Shown one piece after another: positions 28,601 to 39,200 of a stretch of 64,000 nucleotides of DNA. How positions within the stretch are numbered: the first letter of the stretch is position 1; every line of letters starts with the position of its first letter. Origin of the DNA: Gorsachius magnificus (taxonomy: Eukaryota; Chordata; Aves; Pelecaniformes; Ardeidae); contig CM067087.1 in the NCBI GenBank assembly GCA_034008185.1, positions 41,992,590 to 42,056,589 on the forward strand, written 5' to 3'. Position numbers and translations under genes: made by a program. The notes beneath the pieces were generated by a model that was not told the origin of the DNA, did not search any database, and worked only from the letters and a program-made list of their open reading frames with translations.

Positions 28601-31600
28601 CCTACAGGGCCAAGACTGCTGTAGGGAATTGCAATCACCGGCCAAAACCAGACAGCAGCAAAACAAAGCATCCATATGCCAGGAGATAGTTTAAGAAGTG
28701 AAACTGCTAGAAACCAAAACTCAGTTTTAAGGAACAATTTACACCATAAATATTTGGATCTCTAACAACAAGGAGGAAGGAGAAATACCGCCCTGGTCCA
28801 AAAGAGCTGCTGAAAGCATGACACTCAAGACAGAGCTAGAGCAATCTGCTGTTTTAACTAACCCCACATGACAGAAGAATCCGAACTTTCTTTCTCTCAC
28901 ACTATTAAACACAAAAATGTCCACGTTCCTGACCTGCAGAACAGTATTGATCAAAATCCTACTGCCTCAAAACTGTATTTAAATTTGTTTATTATACATC
29001 CAGGCTGGACACCAGGTAAAGCAGGACTAGCTAACAAGCCTTCACCATTGCCTATGCTGTGTAAGCAGCAAATCAGCGCATTTTAAAGCAATTTAAGACA
29101 TTGCTAATTTCTGAGCCTTGATCCATCTTTAGAGATTGCTTATGTATCTAAGGACGTGGCCCCAGGAGTGCGACCGCAGGCTATCAAGTTAAAAAGCGTC
29201 AGGCACTCTAACAACTGCGGTCTGAACATTCCTGTTTGGTAGCTGTGAAATATTCTCCCCATCTACGGCAATGGTTAAGCTGCCGGGCATTGACCACGCA
29301 ACAAGAGCACGCACACAAACACTTCCTATGGAGTAGTCCAAGTTACTCAAGTTCACAGAGAAACTTAAATTACTTTCATAATCTGAAAGCATCTAAGAAT
29401 CAAAATTGATTTAATTAAACCAGTGGCAATCAGTTGGCTGCCTGTGTGCCCAAACACAGAAGCACTGATTCAAGCTAAGCTGGCAGACTACATTTAAAAT
29501 TAATTGACTTTTTGGTTTTTATAAAAATTGAAAAAGACTTAATTTTACACCCAATGATACAGCTGTGAATGGCAGCGATAAGAGTTCCTACTTCCAATTA
29601 CATATTTGACAACATTTTAATCAATTTTAAGTCACAGTTTTGTACAGCAAATGAGCATATAGGGTAGATATAAAAATCAAATAAGCGTGGTTTTGTAGGG
29701 TGTAACATGATATCCAAGAATCAAAATTTGGATAAAATAAACAAAGAGACAGAAATGTTCCTATATATCATTTTGGCTTATATTTTAGGCTACTCCTGTG
29801 GAATTTATAAGCAGAGTTGAGACCTGCATATCAACATGACCTCACCTATGTAAACATTTTTTCAAACATTTCAGCACTTTGCAGAGGATTCTGTATTAGA
29901 AACTGAAAGAAATTACTATAAAAGGAAAACCATCCCAGCAGTTTCTTTTTAAAAACTGCAGAGCCTGAGAGGCTTCTCCTCACAACTAGGCTACAACATC
30001 CATAAAACCTCAAAGCTTTTGGTTGATTTATTTTTAAATTTAAAAAAATCTCAAGCCATTAATCCTGCATCGCCTTCACTCAAAGTATGATAGATAAATT
30101 TTCATCACTAAGTTTGCTTGAGTAGTTCAGGATCAGAAGAACAGGTTTTGAATTAGCAGATCCAGATAAATTTAGGAAAAAACAAACTTGTTAGCTTTCT
30201 CTTCTTTAAACACAGCACAAACCCTTTCTGCTATTAGGGTCAGAAACTAAGGAAAAAAAAAAAATCCAAAGATCACCAAAATAAAAATATTAGTTCATTA
30301 CTTCATATTTGGTAGACAGCAGACATTATCTTCCAACTGTCAACTATCATCTCCAATTAAAATGGAATAAATTTCCCCCCTATCGATGCCTGAAAAGATG
30401 CTCATCATCACAGCATAGCCTACACCCAGGTGAGTTCAGGTCATCAGTTTGTGAAGGGGTTAAGAATCACATTAACTGGTATGAACACAAGTGTATAGAC
30501 ACTATGCCCTATCCTGACAGTATGATTTACAGCTGCTCTGCTGATATCCTCACGTTTGGTAAATTTACAGTAGTTTACCCATTCGCCTTCACGGAGGACC
30601 AAGTCATCTCATTTTCACTAAAGGAGAATACGCCCACAAGCTATTACCACAGTACAAAACATTTCAGAAGTTCCCTTCCCAACCTAACCTCGCAGCGACT
30701 TTTTTGTTGCGGCGGGTCTGAAGTCGACAGCAAGTTCACCCCAATGAATCAGGGAGGAATTAATCACGCTTTCAAGTACCTGTATTTTAAATGTGCAGCA
30801 GGCTGACTTAAACACAGCTGGCACAGTGCCCTCTTCTCCAGGCCTTACCTCAGCATTCACGTTTCCATAGTCTCAGACAAGGCTAGTAAGGACTTTCACC
30901 ATTATCTTCTGACCTTTCCCTTTTTTTTTTTTGTCTTTGTAAGTTAATCAGTAACCAGAGACTTCTGCCAACAGTTCATGCTACTGCTTTCAAGGTCCTG
31001 CGGCACACAAAGCATTACCTGACTCTGTATGTGGTCACAAACATTAGCCATTTATACAACAAATTCCCTCCTTTCACGTTTAAGCTCCCCAATATTTCCC
31101 TACATTATGAATAAAGTGGTTTTCACATACTGCAACACTACATCAGCAACTCTAAAAACCAATTATATAATGCAAAATGCTCTTATCCACACCTACAGAT
31201 CATAAGGAACAAGCCTTGCCATGTTCCTATTTAAGGAGGCTAAGAGAAATAAAAAGAGCAAGACATTTTTTATGAGACATTTACTGAGCTTTAATTTCCC
31301 ACTGTCGTTATCCACATCAGTTTACGACTGCAAACAAGTGCAGGCAGCATATAAGGTACTATCTATTACTATAATTATTTTTAAAGTCTTTACCTCATAG
31401 GGTTAGAAAAAAACAATGATAGTCAACATAGCCATAACCATAAAACTGCAGATGGTAGCTGAGCTACTTTGCTCTTGTCTAATACTGAGATCACATTAAA
31501 CTGAGTGCTTAAACCTTAAATATTTGAGAAAAGAACCCTTTAGTAAATGCTAGTTAAAATAGTTAAATCATTCTGATTAAGCACCCATCCGTTCCTTTGC

Positions 31601-31702
31601 TCAGCTTTCAAGCTTACTGTTTGTTATTTTATCATTTATGTAGTTTGCCACGTCTCAATGTTCCAGCCTAGACAGCCCCCAAACTTCTAGATAAAGGAAA
31701 AA

Positions 31703-31737
31703 GGGAAAGGGGGCGGGGGGGAGTGCGGGGAGCACTC
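31703..31737 (+). repeat. G-quadruplex-forming tract with an adjoining hairpin
   Basis: Four G-runs of 3, 5, 7 and 4 are separated by loops of AAA, C and AGTGC (31703-31730), which fits the standard G3+N1-7 pattern. The last G-run is also the loop of a hairpin: GAGTGC (31721-31726) pairs with GCACTC (31732-31737). It lies alone in AT-rich intron sequence. The G-rich strand is the template strand for PPM1L. Confidence 0.7.
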
Positions 31738-31901
31738 GCCATCTTTAAGCTTTATAAAGAGACTGATGAGAGAACAGACAAATACTTTCTTCTCTCCTAA
31801 GTTGATCACCTGGAAGACTCCTTTGGCCAAAGTCATTCAATGAGACAACAGGCAGAAACTTTTTTTCACTCTACTACTTCTTTGCCCTCCACCCGTTCTG
31901 C

Positions 31902-31923
31902 ATTATTATTATTATTATTATTT
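31902..31923 (+). repeat. (ATT)n microsatellite
   Basis: About seven uninterrupted ATT units lie in PPM1L intron 1. Confidence 0.9.
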
Positions 31924-32578
31924 AATCTTCAAGAAACAAACTTTTTATAAAAGGAAGATTGCACTACACACCATTTATCGAGTTTTATCTCTGATATGTT
32001 ATTGCCTTTTACAAGTAATTGCAGCAGCACACCAGATTCTTAGCTGTAACACTAAGCATTAATAATTATTTTTGCTTATCGCTTTCTCATCAAGCCAGCC
32101 ACAAAATTTAAGTAAATGGCTGCCAACCTACTGAGGCTAAAATTGTAAGATGGAAGAGGAAATGACAGAAAAGAAAAGTAGAATTTATGCAAAATGTTGG
32201 CAAGATTTAAGCAAAACCCAGAAATCTTCATAAATTAGCACTACGCAGTAATTCACATTACTTGAATCATGCTTCTCTACCCTTCCACTTCAACATGATA
32301 CTGCAGGAAGTAATTAATGGAAACACACTCCCTTGTATTTAGCTGGGACGAATTACTCTAGCATCTCATTTGTGGTATTGTCTGTATAAAAAAAACCAAC
32401 AAAACAAAACAAACATTTCCCCATATATAACAGTTTGTTTCACATGTAACTCCAGAGATTAGCACTTCTTTGTTCTTTAAATACACATAAAGAAATTTAA
32501 TGGGAACCCACATGGAAAATTTAATCTTCACAAAGGCTTTACTACATCTATAGGTAAAGCATTCCACAGTCATTTATC

Positions 32579-32580
32579 TT

Positions 32581-32613
<33 letters not shown>
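32579..32613 (+). repeat. T9-A26 homopolymer junction
   Basis: Nine T are followed directly by about 26 A, so the first part can fold back on the second. No retroelement body is recognisable on either side. Confidence 0.85.
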
Positions 32614-32615
<2 letters not shown>

Positions 32616-34970
32616 CATCTAGAAAACCAATTCAAATAGACACCTGAAATTTAGTATTATGTACTATGGATTAAATTTTGCTATTTCTTTTCCCTCCCCT
32701 CTTTTCTACTCAAAACTATAAAACCTGCTTAGATTAATACCTATTTTTATTTTTTGCTATATGCACAGAACACTGTTCATGCTCTTCTGATCAGTTTTAC
32801 ATAAAATCTAAAGCTAGAAACTACTTATGTCCTCAATGATTAGGCACCGATTTTTGTAGGAGCAAAGGCCACTAAGAACATGTGGGGATTTCATTAAGAA
32901 GATAAATAAGATAAATAAGAGATACTATATATATATTTTTAAAATATCAAGGTTCAGGGAAAGATCTGCTAAACCTTTCAAAATGACAGGCCTCATACAA
33001 AAGCCTCATACTTTGTCACTGAATCAGTTAGAGCAAGTTCTGAGGAATGAGGATACAAAAGACAAATGAGCTTTTCACAGATCCAGTGTATCTTATGGAT
33101 GTAATTCCAAGATCCACAACAAACCAACCAAAAAGATATACAGGGCACATTCATGACATTTAGCTATTCTCTGTATTAGTTTTGGATTATTTAGTATATT
33201 GAGTTTGCAGTCGAGTGTAGGGCAAGATATATGTATGATACAAAATAAAGAAAGAAATTAAGATCGCCATTTCACAATGCCAAAGTCTAAGTGTGTGTAT
33301 CATACTCCTATCTGTAACAATCTCACAATACTGTTTTAAAAACATGACACAGATATTCCTGTAAACTTGTTTTGGCTGATCAGTTCAGACAAGGAAAACT
33401 GTCAGTTTAAACAAAGGGGAAGAAGGCAGAAGACAGAGCACAAGCACCTTCTGTCCAAAGCCTGAGAAAACAAAAGAGCCAGTTGTACCAAATACACTGA
33501 TCAGAGCTAATACTCCTTCAGGAGATCCGCACCAGTTTGCGGGATGTACACATTTCTACCTGTATTCCTTACAGGCCAAGGAATAGTGCGTGAACTGGCA
33601 CAAGTATGCCAGTAAGAGTTGGCACAACAGTGCCCCAAATGAAATCAGACATAAAAAAAAAACCAGGTTCACAACCAGAATTTGTTATGAAACCGACAAT
33701 TTTCAGATACTGAAGTGTTTACATTATTTTAAAGGGGGCAAAACGCTAGACACGGCGAGGCAGCAGTAGGACAGATGACTGACTCCCTTTACAACCGCGC
33801 AGGCAGCATTAGAGCAGCTTTTTGATTACGTGCCTAAGGCCTGGATTTTTCAGGCAGCACTCACAGGTTTAGAGGGGCAGCAGCTGCCATCCTTGTGCTC
33901 CATTAGTGTCTGGTCACTGCCAATGCTTTTCTAGGAAGGACTTCTGACTACTTGATCTGTGAAGGCAGCTGGAAGAACACCCAAGCTCTCTTGCTGCCTT
34001 ACCCTCCTTGGCAGGAGCACTTATGTGAAAAACTTCAACATTTTTCTCCAGCTTCCATCATCCCAGCAAAGCCCACAAGGTAGTCTCATAACCAGGGTAA
34101 TGGTTGCTAGAGCTAATTTGTCACACAAGGACAAATTCTTTGTCCTCTTCCACAGTTATGAAACATGTGCTTTGTGCTATACAAAAAGCTGTGTGGCAGC
34201 ACCACAACCCTCAATGAAGAGGAAGCTATAGTTTCAACATTTGTCATCTGTAATACATGAAGTATCCCATCAAGCTGTAGTACTAATTACATGGCACAAC
34301 ATAAAGAGATTCACCCTGCCTAAAAAAAAGTTAAGAGGTTAAACACCAGGAAGTTTCAAAACGACAGTTTTCCTAGTTTTCCTCTAGGGAGGGGACAAGT
34401 ATGACAGCATGGTTGTAACAAACTACATGTAATTCACAAACACGATACTCATTCTCAGTGACTCGCTAGTCCTCACAGGAGAGTGAATTACTGCGAAGAC
34501 ACATTTTATACACACTGGCTTTAAGGCTGCACACGCTTCTGCCTTTAAGAGGACTGCTCTCTAACCACTGCTGATGAGCACAGCTCCTGACAGGAGGGGG
34601 AGACCAGCCCTGTGCCAAAATCAGATCACACCACACTTCCCTGTAACAAAAGATGACTCCAGGGAGTTTGTGCTCATCATCGTTATTCCACACACGTAAG
34701 AGCCACCTCCAACGGCTTTTACTTCAATTAAACCTTTACTACTGTAAAGGGCAAAGGGGTATAAACACATTTATGTCACACCGATCATGGAAGGGGCAAT
34801 GAGGGATAAAGGGAAAGGAGTACTGCTCCCTTCCCGTATTTAGAGACTGCCCCCCCGCCACCAAAAAAAACCCAAACCAAACCCAAGACACAACCCCCCC
34901 AAACAATGTCTCAAGATAACCGCACAAACCTGGTGAGTGAAAACACATCCATTCCTTGCCCTGTAACCAT

Positions 34971-34997
34971 CTTCCCCCCCCCCTCTTTTTTTTTTCC
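34971..34997 (+). repeat. Homopyrimidine tract (CTT, then C-run, then T-run) beside the PPM1L donor
   Basis: The 27-nt stretch is pure pyrimidine on the plus strand: a C-run of about 10 followed by T-rich sequence. It starts 14 nt inside intron 1. In the PPM1L pre-mRNA it is a purine tract with a long G-run. Two further G-runs of seven follow in the transcript, at 34894-34900 and 34850-34856. Confidence 0.8.
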
Positions 34998-35005
34998 AGC
35001 TGAGC

Positions 35006-35014
35006 ACTTGCCTC
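35006..35014 (-). other. PPM1L: GC-type 5' splice site of PPM1L exon 1
   Basis: Read on the minus strand the exon/intron junction is GAG|GCAAGT. Every position agrees with the donor consensus MAG|GTRAGT except the second intron base, which is C. Homology to PPM1L stops exactly at E133: the reading frame beyond it runs into Ala-Ser-Ala-Gln-Leu-Glu, polylysine and glycine-rich sequence that does not resemble a PP2C. GC-AG introns are a known minor class that compensates with an otherwise strong donor, as seen here. A GT four bases downstream (GCAA|GTGCTC) is a poorer donor and would change the phase. Confidence 0.8.
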
Positions 35015-35410
35015 TCCTCCGTGCCCATCAAATATCCCGAAGATGGAGGGGTGAGTCTTGTTCACCAGGTCAGTGATTACTTCAAACCTGTCCTCCATGT
35101 GATCCCTCCGGCCTTGGATGGAGTAGACAGCCACGTTGTGGCTCTTGAACTCCCAGGTCTTGGAGAACTCTGCGTCCAGCACGTCTAGCCCCCCGAGCCT
35201 GTCATTCTGCATGATCTCGGCCACCTTGCCCTTCACCATCTTCACCGCATCCCTGCTGGACTTAACAATGGTTTTCACCTCATCCGTGTGGAAGAAATAA
35301 CTCCACAGGGCCAGGCTGATGCACAGCAAAAACAGGGTCTCCGGTCTAAGCAAGAAGTAACGCATGATCCGACCCAGCAGAGACAGCAAAGTCATTGTAT
35401 CCTCTATCAT
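35012..35410 (-). CDS. PPM1L: PPM1L coding exon 1: ER-anchored PP2C-type protein phosphatase (N-terminal 133 residues)
   Basis: This is the N-terminal part of a Mg2+/Mn2+-dependent serine/threonine phosphatase of the PPM family. The family member is known to sit in the ER membrane and to dephosphorylate stress kinases (TAK1, ASK1) and the ceramide transporter CERT. Seen here: a hydrophobic anchor at residues about 25-41 (LFLLCISLALWSYFF), then the first PP2C motifs, RRDHMED at 101-107 and FGIFDGHGGE at 124-133, in which D128 is the expected metal ligand. The start is secure because two in-frame TAA codons lie directly before the ATG. The -3 base is T and the +4 base is A, so the start context is weak. 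Exon 1 is 399 nt and ends in phase 0 after the GAG codon for E133. The full family protein is about 360 residues, so most of the catalytic domain lies in exons outside the window. The match to vertebrate PPM1L is very close over all 133 residues. Confidence 0.97.
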
Positions 35411-35441
35411 TTATTATCGAGACCGTGTATCCCCACACCAT
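35346..35441 (-). other. Upstream ORF overlapping the PPM1L start (31 codons plus stop)
   Basis: An ATG at 35441-35439 (context TGCATGG, favourable G at +4) opens a frame shifted relative to PPM1L. The frame runs through the PPM1L start codon at 35410 and stops at TAG (35348-35346), inside the PPM1L coding exon. Ribosomes starting here would bypass the weak-context PPM1L ATG. The peptide has no recognisable domain, so any role would be translational control. Whether this ATG is in the mRNA depends on the real start site. Confidence 0.5.
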
Positions 35442-35489
35442 GCAACGCGCACCCCGGCGGCTGGGATGGCTCTGAGCCGAGGCAGCCAG

Positions 35490-35498
35490 TCAGTGCAT
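35490..35498 (-). other. Minimal two-codon upstream ORF (ATG CAC TGA)
   Basis: The PPM1L leader contains a second upstream AUG, followed after one codon by a stop. Start-stop-like uORFs can slow or recycle scanning ribosomes. I see no other minus-strand ATG between about 35500 and 36060. Confidence 0.45.
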
Positions 35499-35971
35499 GC
35501 TCCGCTGGGGCGCAGCCGGAGGGCGGGCAGCGCCGAGTCCCGCGCCCCGCCGCTCCCTCCTCCCGGCGGCGGCCTCGGGGGGGCCGCTCCGCGCACCGCC
35601 GCTGCCGGGCGGCGGCCACCGGCGCGTCCCGGCCCCGGCCCCCTTCCCGCGGGGGAGCCGCGCTGCCAGGAGCGGCGAGGAGCGGGCCCGGCCCGGCTCG
35701 GCGAGGAAGGCTCCGCCGGTGCCGCCCCCCTCCTCGGAGCCGGAGCCCGAGCCCGCCGCGGGCGCCCCTAGGCCCTGCCCGCCCGGGCCCCGCGGGAGGC
35801 CGCCGCGCTCCGCCGCTCTCACAGGGCGCCCCGCGGAGCCAGCGGCCGGCCGCGAGGAGGGGCTGGCAGGGCCGCCCGCGGGTCTCCCGTGTCCCCCCGC
35901 CGCGCCGTCCCCCCCCGGGGCGGAGCGCCGCCGCCGCCGCCGCCGCCTCCTCGCCCGGCCCCCGCCGCCCG

Positions 35972-35984
35972 ACTACAAGCCCCG
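35972..35984 (+). promoter_or_regulatory. ACTAYRNNNCCCR motif (ZNF143/THAP11/HCFC1-type), plus orientation
   Basis: ACTACAAGCCCCG matches every fixed position of the vertebrate promoter motif ACTAYRNNNCCCR. That motif is known to be bound by THAP11/ZNF143/HCFC1 complexes close to transcription start sites. It lies 31 bp from the GC-box cluster. Confidence 0.6.
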
Positions 35985-36015
35985 GCGGCCTTCACGGGGG
36001 CGCGCCGGCGCGGCT

Positions 36016-36031
36016 GGGCGGGGCGGGGCGG
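36016..36031. promoter_or_regulatory. Tandem GC boxes (SP/KLF sites)
   Basis: GGGCGGGGCGGGGCGG gives overlapping GGGGCGGGG cores, the classic SP1/KLF binding site, inside the PPM1L CpG island and between the two ACTAYRNNNCCCR motifs. Confidence 0.75.
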
Positions 36032-36043
36032 CGCGGAGGCCGC

Positions 36044-36056
36044 TGGGACTCGTAGT
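36044..36056 (-). promoter_or_regulatory. ACTAYRNNNCCCR motif, minus orientation
   Basis: The complement reads ACTACGAGTCCCA, again a full match to ACTAYRNNNCCCR. It faces the first copy across the GC boxes, so the two motifs and the SP1-like cluster form a compact module of about 85 bp. Confidence 0.6.
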
Positions 36057-36240
36057 CCGGCGGGGCGAGTGGCCCGGGGAGGGAGGGCGGCGGGCGGAGC
36101 CGCGCCGGGGGGCGGCGGGGGCCGGTCGGTGCGAACGGGTGCGGAAGGAGCCCCCGCAGCCCCGCCGGTTACAGCCGGCCCGCGCCCTCTTCAGGGAGCA
36201 CCGGGGCAGCAAACGCTCGGCCGCGGCTGACCGCATTTCA

Positions 36241-39200
36241 AAAGCCGGGGTGACCCCATCAGGCACCTCTGCTTCTGCTAAAAACCCGGGGAAACCAAGA
36301 AACAAAACAGCGCTGTCGTTTTTTAGAGGATAATCTGACAAGACCGTCAGGTAGTCTCCAGCTACATTCCCGGGCTCGCAGGTGAAGGGGAACCGAAGTA
36401 GGAATTTCTCAGTTATAAAACTGGTAAGTAGTGTTCGCGCAGACAGCGTTCTAATGGAAAAAAAAACCAAAAAAACCCCAGAACTCAAAGCGTGTATTCT
36501 CTTTCTTTGACCCATTTCTGTAAGTTATCGTTTTTCTGCTGATAAGCAAGGAAAATTACAAGCGGTGACTGTGTGAGCAGAAGTTTGCTGGAATACAAAC
36601 AATTCAGCATAGTGCCTGAGCTGCAAATGAGTTGGAGTGATTTTCAGCCAGCTGGCAGCCCGGGGGTCTGAAAACTGACAAAATTCATTGACCAGCCTCA
36701 GCGAGTATGACAGCTGATACAATAGTCAAGCACGTAAGAGTGGTGTTGAAAACAAATTAGCAAACTGCAAGACCAGTCTGAAATTTTGAGTGAAAAATAC
36801 AATAAACTGCCTTTCAGCCAAGGCTGAGTCTCCAGGTATGTGCCTTCCGAGCCTTCCAGCAGCTCCCACTTCCTTGGGACTTTTGTTAACATAAAAGTCA
36901 CACATAAACATACACAAACTATTGTTTTGCTTGTTTTTTTCAAAGATCAGCTTAAGTAAATTACATAAACCCAAACCTGGTTAACCCACATTTAATGATT
37001 AAGCCTTTTTGGGCCCGATTCTTACATCCAACCCTGAGAAGCAGGAACGTTAATGACAGATGCTGTATATAACGATGATACTGTTTTAAATCTTAGCGGT
37101 ACGTAAGACTTCATTAATATTTCAAAGGGCTGCCCAACGCTGTACATTTCAGGCCTGAAGAAACTCTTACCTTTATCTCCCCATCTGTCACTGTCCACTT
37201 GAGTTGAGCAGCGGGCTCTTTACCTGAAAGGCCAAAATAGGCGCCCATGAGTTCGGTGATATGGTAACCACACTGACTTGAGAGCATCCATAGCTTGTGA
37301 TGCTGACTGACTAGCTAACTTAACGAGCACTTCCAGGAGACAGAAGGTTAAATGTGACAAACAGAGGCTGAAATAATTCGCACCAATAGTATTTTTGCTA
37401 CTACAAACTTTGTAGCTACATCTTAGCCTGAAGCTTTCCGGTCAGACTAAGTCCCCATTTTGTGAACAGAGCTTTTCTAGCAAAACTCCTCAGTTTAAAC
37501 AAAGCCTCAGTTTTGTTCTAGCTAAACTGTGTCTTAGCGTGCCTGGGACGCTTGCATTACAAGACAGATCCCTCAGCACAGTCAATTTGTCTTTGTACGT
37601 GTGCCCTTAGAGAGCTAATTTCTTCTCCCTGGCTTTTTGCTGTCTCTGCTGCAGCAACTCCCCTCTGAGTTGTTCATTGTACTGGCTGGAAGCTGTACGT
37701 GGCCGCTAAGGAAAATTGGCTCTGTAATGATTGTGTTTGTTTTTAATAATAACAACTGTATTACGGCTTCTTTTAATTCTATTTAATTTTATGCTTAATG
37801 AAAGATAAAATAAAGGTAAAAATGTGGAGAATACTGCTCACTCCTGCCAACTAATTCATTATTCATTTAATCGACATTTTAATGAACTATAAATGTGTAT
37901 GTACTGTCAGGAAGAGTGCCTTGTATGAAAGTTGTGTGTCACTGATGGCAATCTGAATCCAGACTATGGAAATGCAAAGTGAAATAAAGTGGTTTCAAGC
38001 CAGAGAGTGCACAAATCACTCTGCCAGCCACCAGCGTGCATCTCCTCATTGTTATTTTGGTTGCTGAGGACACGTATCCATACACTGTCCAACAACAACC
38101 TTCTCCAAAGAAGTACAGGATCCTTCCTGTGCTAAATGCCCCCAGAAGCAGAAGATGCTCCATACTACCTTGGAGCAGTCCATTAGCAAAATGATTATTG
38201 TTGCCTATCTTCCATTGCGTTATACATATTTTATGCTGCAAGAGAGTTTGAGTTGGTTCCACAAGCATCTTGGCTGTGAAAATATGACCTGAAATGCTCT
38301 GCAGCTGCAGCGTCTAAAGCTTTCGGTTCTGAATGGGAGGCAGATGAAACAATAGGGGACAGGCAAAGTCTTGTTCTGCTAAACTGATGCAATGGGGTAG
38401 CAATTGTCAGTTCGATAGGGCCATCTCAAAGTAATCCATGTAAATACTCAGCCCTATAAATGGAACTGTCCGCTAATTAAATGCTAATAATCCAGATGTT
38501 AAGTACTAGTTCTACACAAATGTACCACTAAGTGCAAAATTCAAAGCAACATTGAGACAGCCCTGTGGTCTGATCCAGAGCGAGCCAAAAAACCCACTCA
38601 TGGGTTTTGTTGCGGACTCCGTGGCTGAATCCTGCACCACTTACTGTAGCAATTCTCCCGAGTAGAGAAATGGAACTTCAAGATACAAACGCATTCTTTT
38701 AAACACTGGAAATCAACAATAAAAATTTCCTAAATACTTGGGACATCAGTTGTCACTGAAGGATTTCGTTTTGGTTTTAGGGGGGATCTCTGGCTTTTGT
38801 TCATTTGTGAAAGAAATGAAAAGCCATCATGAGTAAGCTTCACAAAAACTTAGTTATTATACACTATGTAATGACTTGAACATGTGGAAAAAAACATTTC
38901 TTGCTCAACAGCTCCTCCTATTGCTTTCATGTAGCATGAAGCTATCAAGGCAGAATTTGTTTTTATGTGTTAGCTAAAGAAGCAAAATAATTTGCTAATA
39001 TAAACATGTATTCATTGTCTATTTAGTGTTATAATACACAGGAATTGAGTATATGTTGCCTGATATGGAGTAAAATGGGAAATTATTTTGCATCCAAGAG
39101 AAAAAAAGCAACATACAACTTTCATTCATAGGCAATTTTCATGGTACCCATAATTAAAATACAGAATAAAATACTGGCAAAAGCATTCACTTTGTGGTAG

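Larger units (their letters stand above)
1..35011 (-). other. PPM1L: PPM1L intron 1 (5' portion; continues beyond the window)
   Basis: About 35 kb of AT-rich sequence lies downstream of exon 1 on the minus strand. I searched the translated frames for the next PP2C segment, which should continue the catalytic core after DGHGGE, and found none, so exon 2 lies outside the window. The family gene is known to have a very long first intron. The contents I can name are a MIR relic near 3.9 kb, homopolymer and trinucleotide runs, a palindrome pair at 15.6 kb, a G-quadruplex candidate at 31.7 kb and a homopyrimidine tract next to the donor. The remaining stretches hold only short ORFs without recognisable domains, and nothing else is supported. 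Confidence 0.85.
35420..36240 (-). promoter_or_regulatory. PPM1L: CpG-island promoter and 5' UTR of PPM1L
   Basis: This is a sharply bounded stretch of very high GC and CpG content in otherwise AT-rich DNA, lying directly upstream of the PPM1L start codon. It has no TATA box. It carries a tandem GC-box cluster (36016-36031) and two ACTAYRNNNCCCR motifs, as expected for a dispersed, broadly active CpG-island promoter. If transcription begins near the GC boxes, the leader would be roughly 500-600 nt. The start site itself cannot be fixed from sequence. The gene at the other end of the intergenic space is 25 kb away, so this is not a close bidirectional promoter for SPTSSB, although an antisense or divergent non-coding transcript is possible. 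Confidence 0.88.

Noticed and set aside
30309..30806. 165-codon ORF in PPM1L intron 1
   Set aside because: It opens with a TTG codon, has no recognisable domain and lies in AT-rich intron. It is the longest ORF outside GC-rich sequence but within chance expectation for 64 kb.
34739..35011. Continuation of the PPM1L frame for 90 codons past exon 1
   Set aside because: Homology to the PP2C family stops at the donor site. The remaining residues are lysine/glycine and hydrophobic intron read-through.
35497..36333. 278-codon plus-strand ORF and a 180-codon minus-strand ORF in the PPM1L CpG island
   Set aside because: Stop codons are rare in GC-rich sequence. The products are Pro/Arg/Gly/Ala-rich with no recognisable domain, and the region is the promoter and leader of PPM1L.
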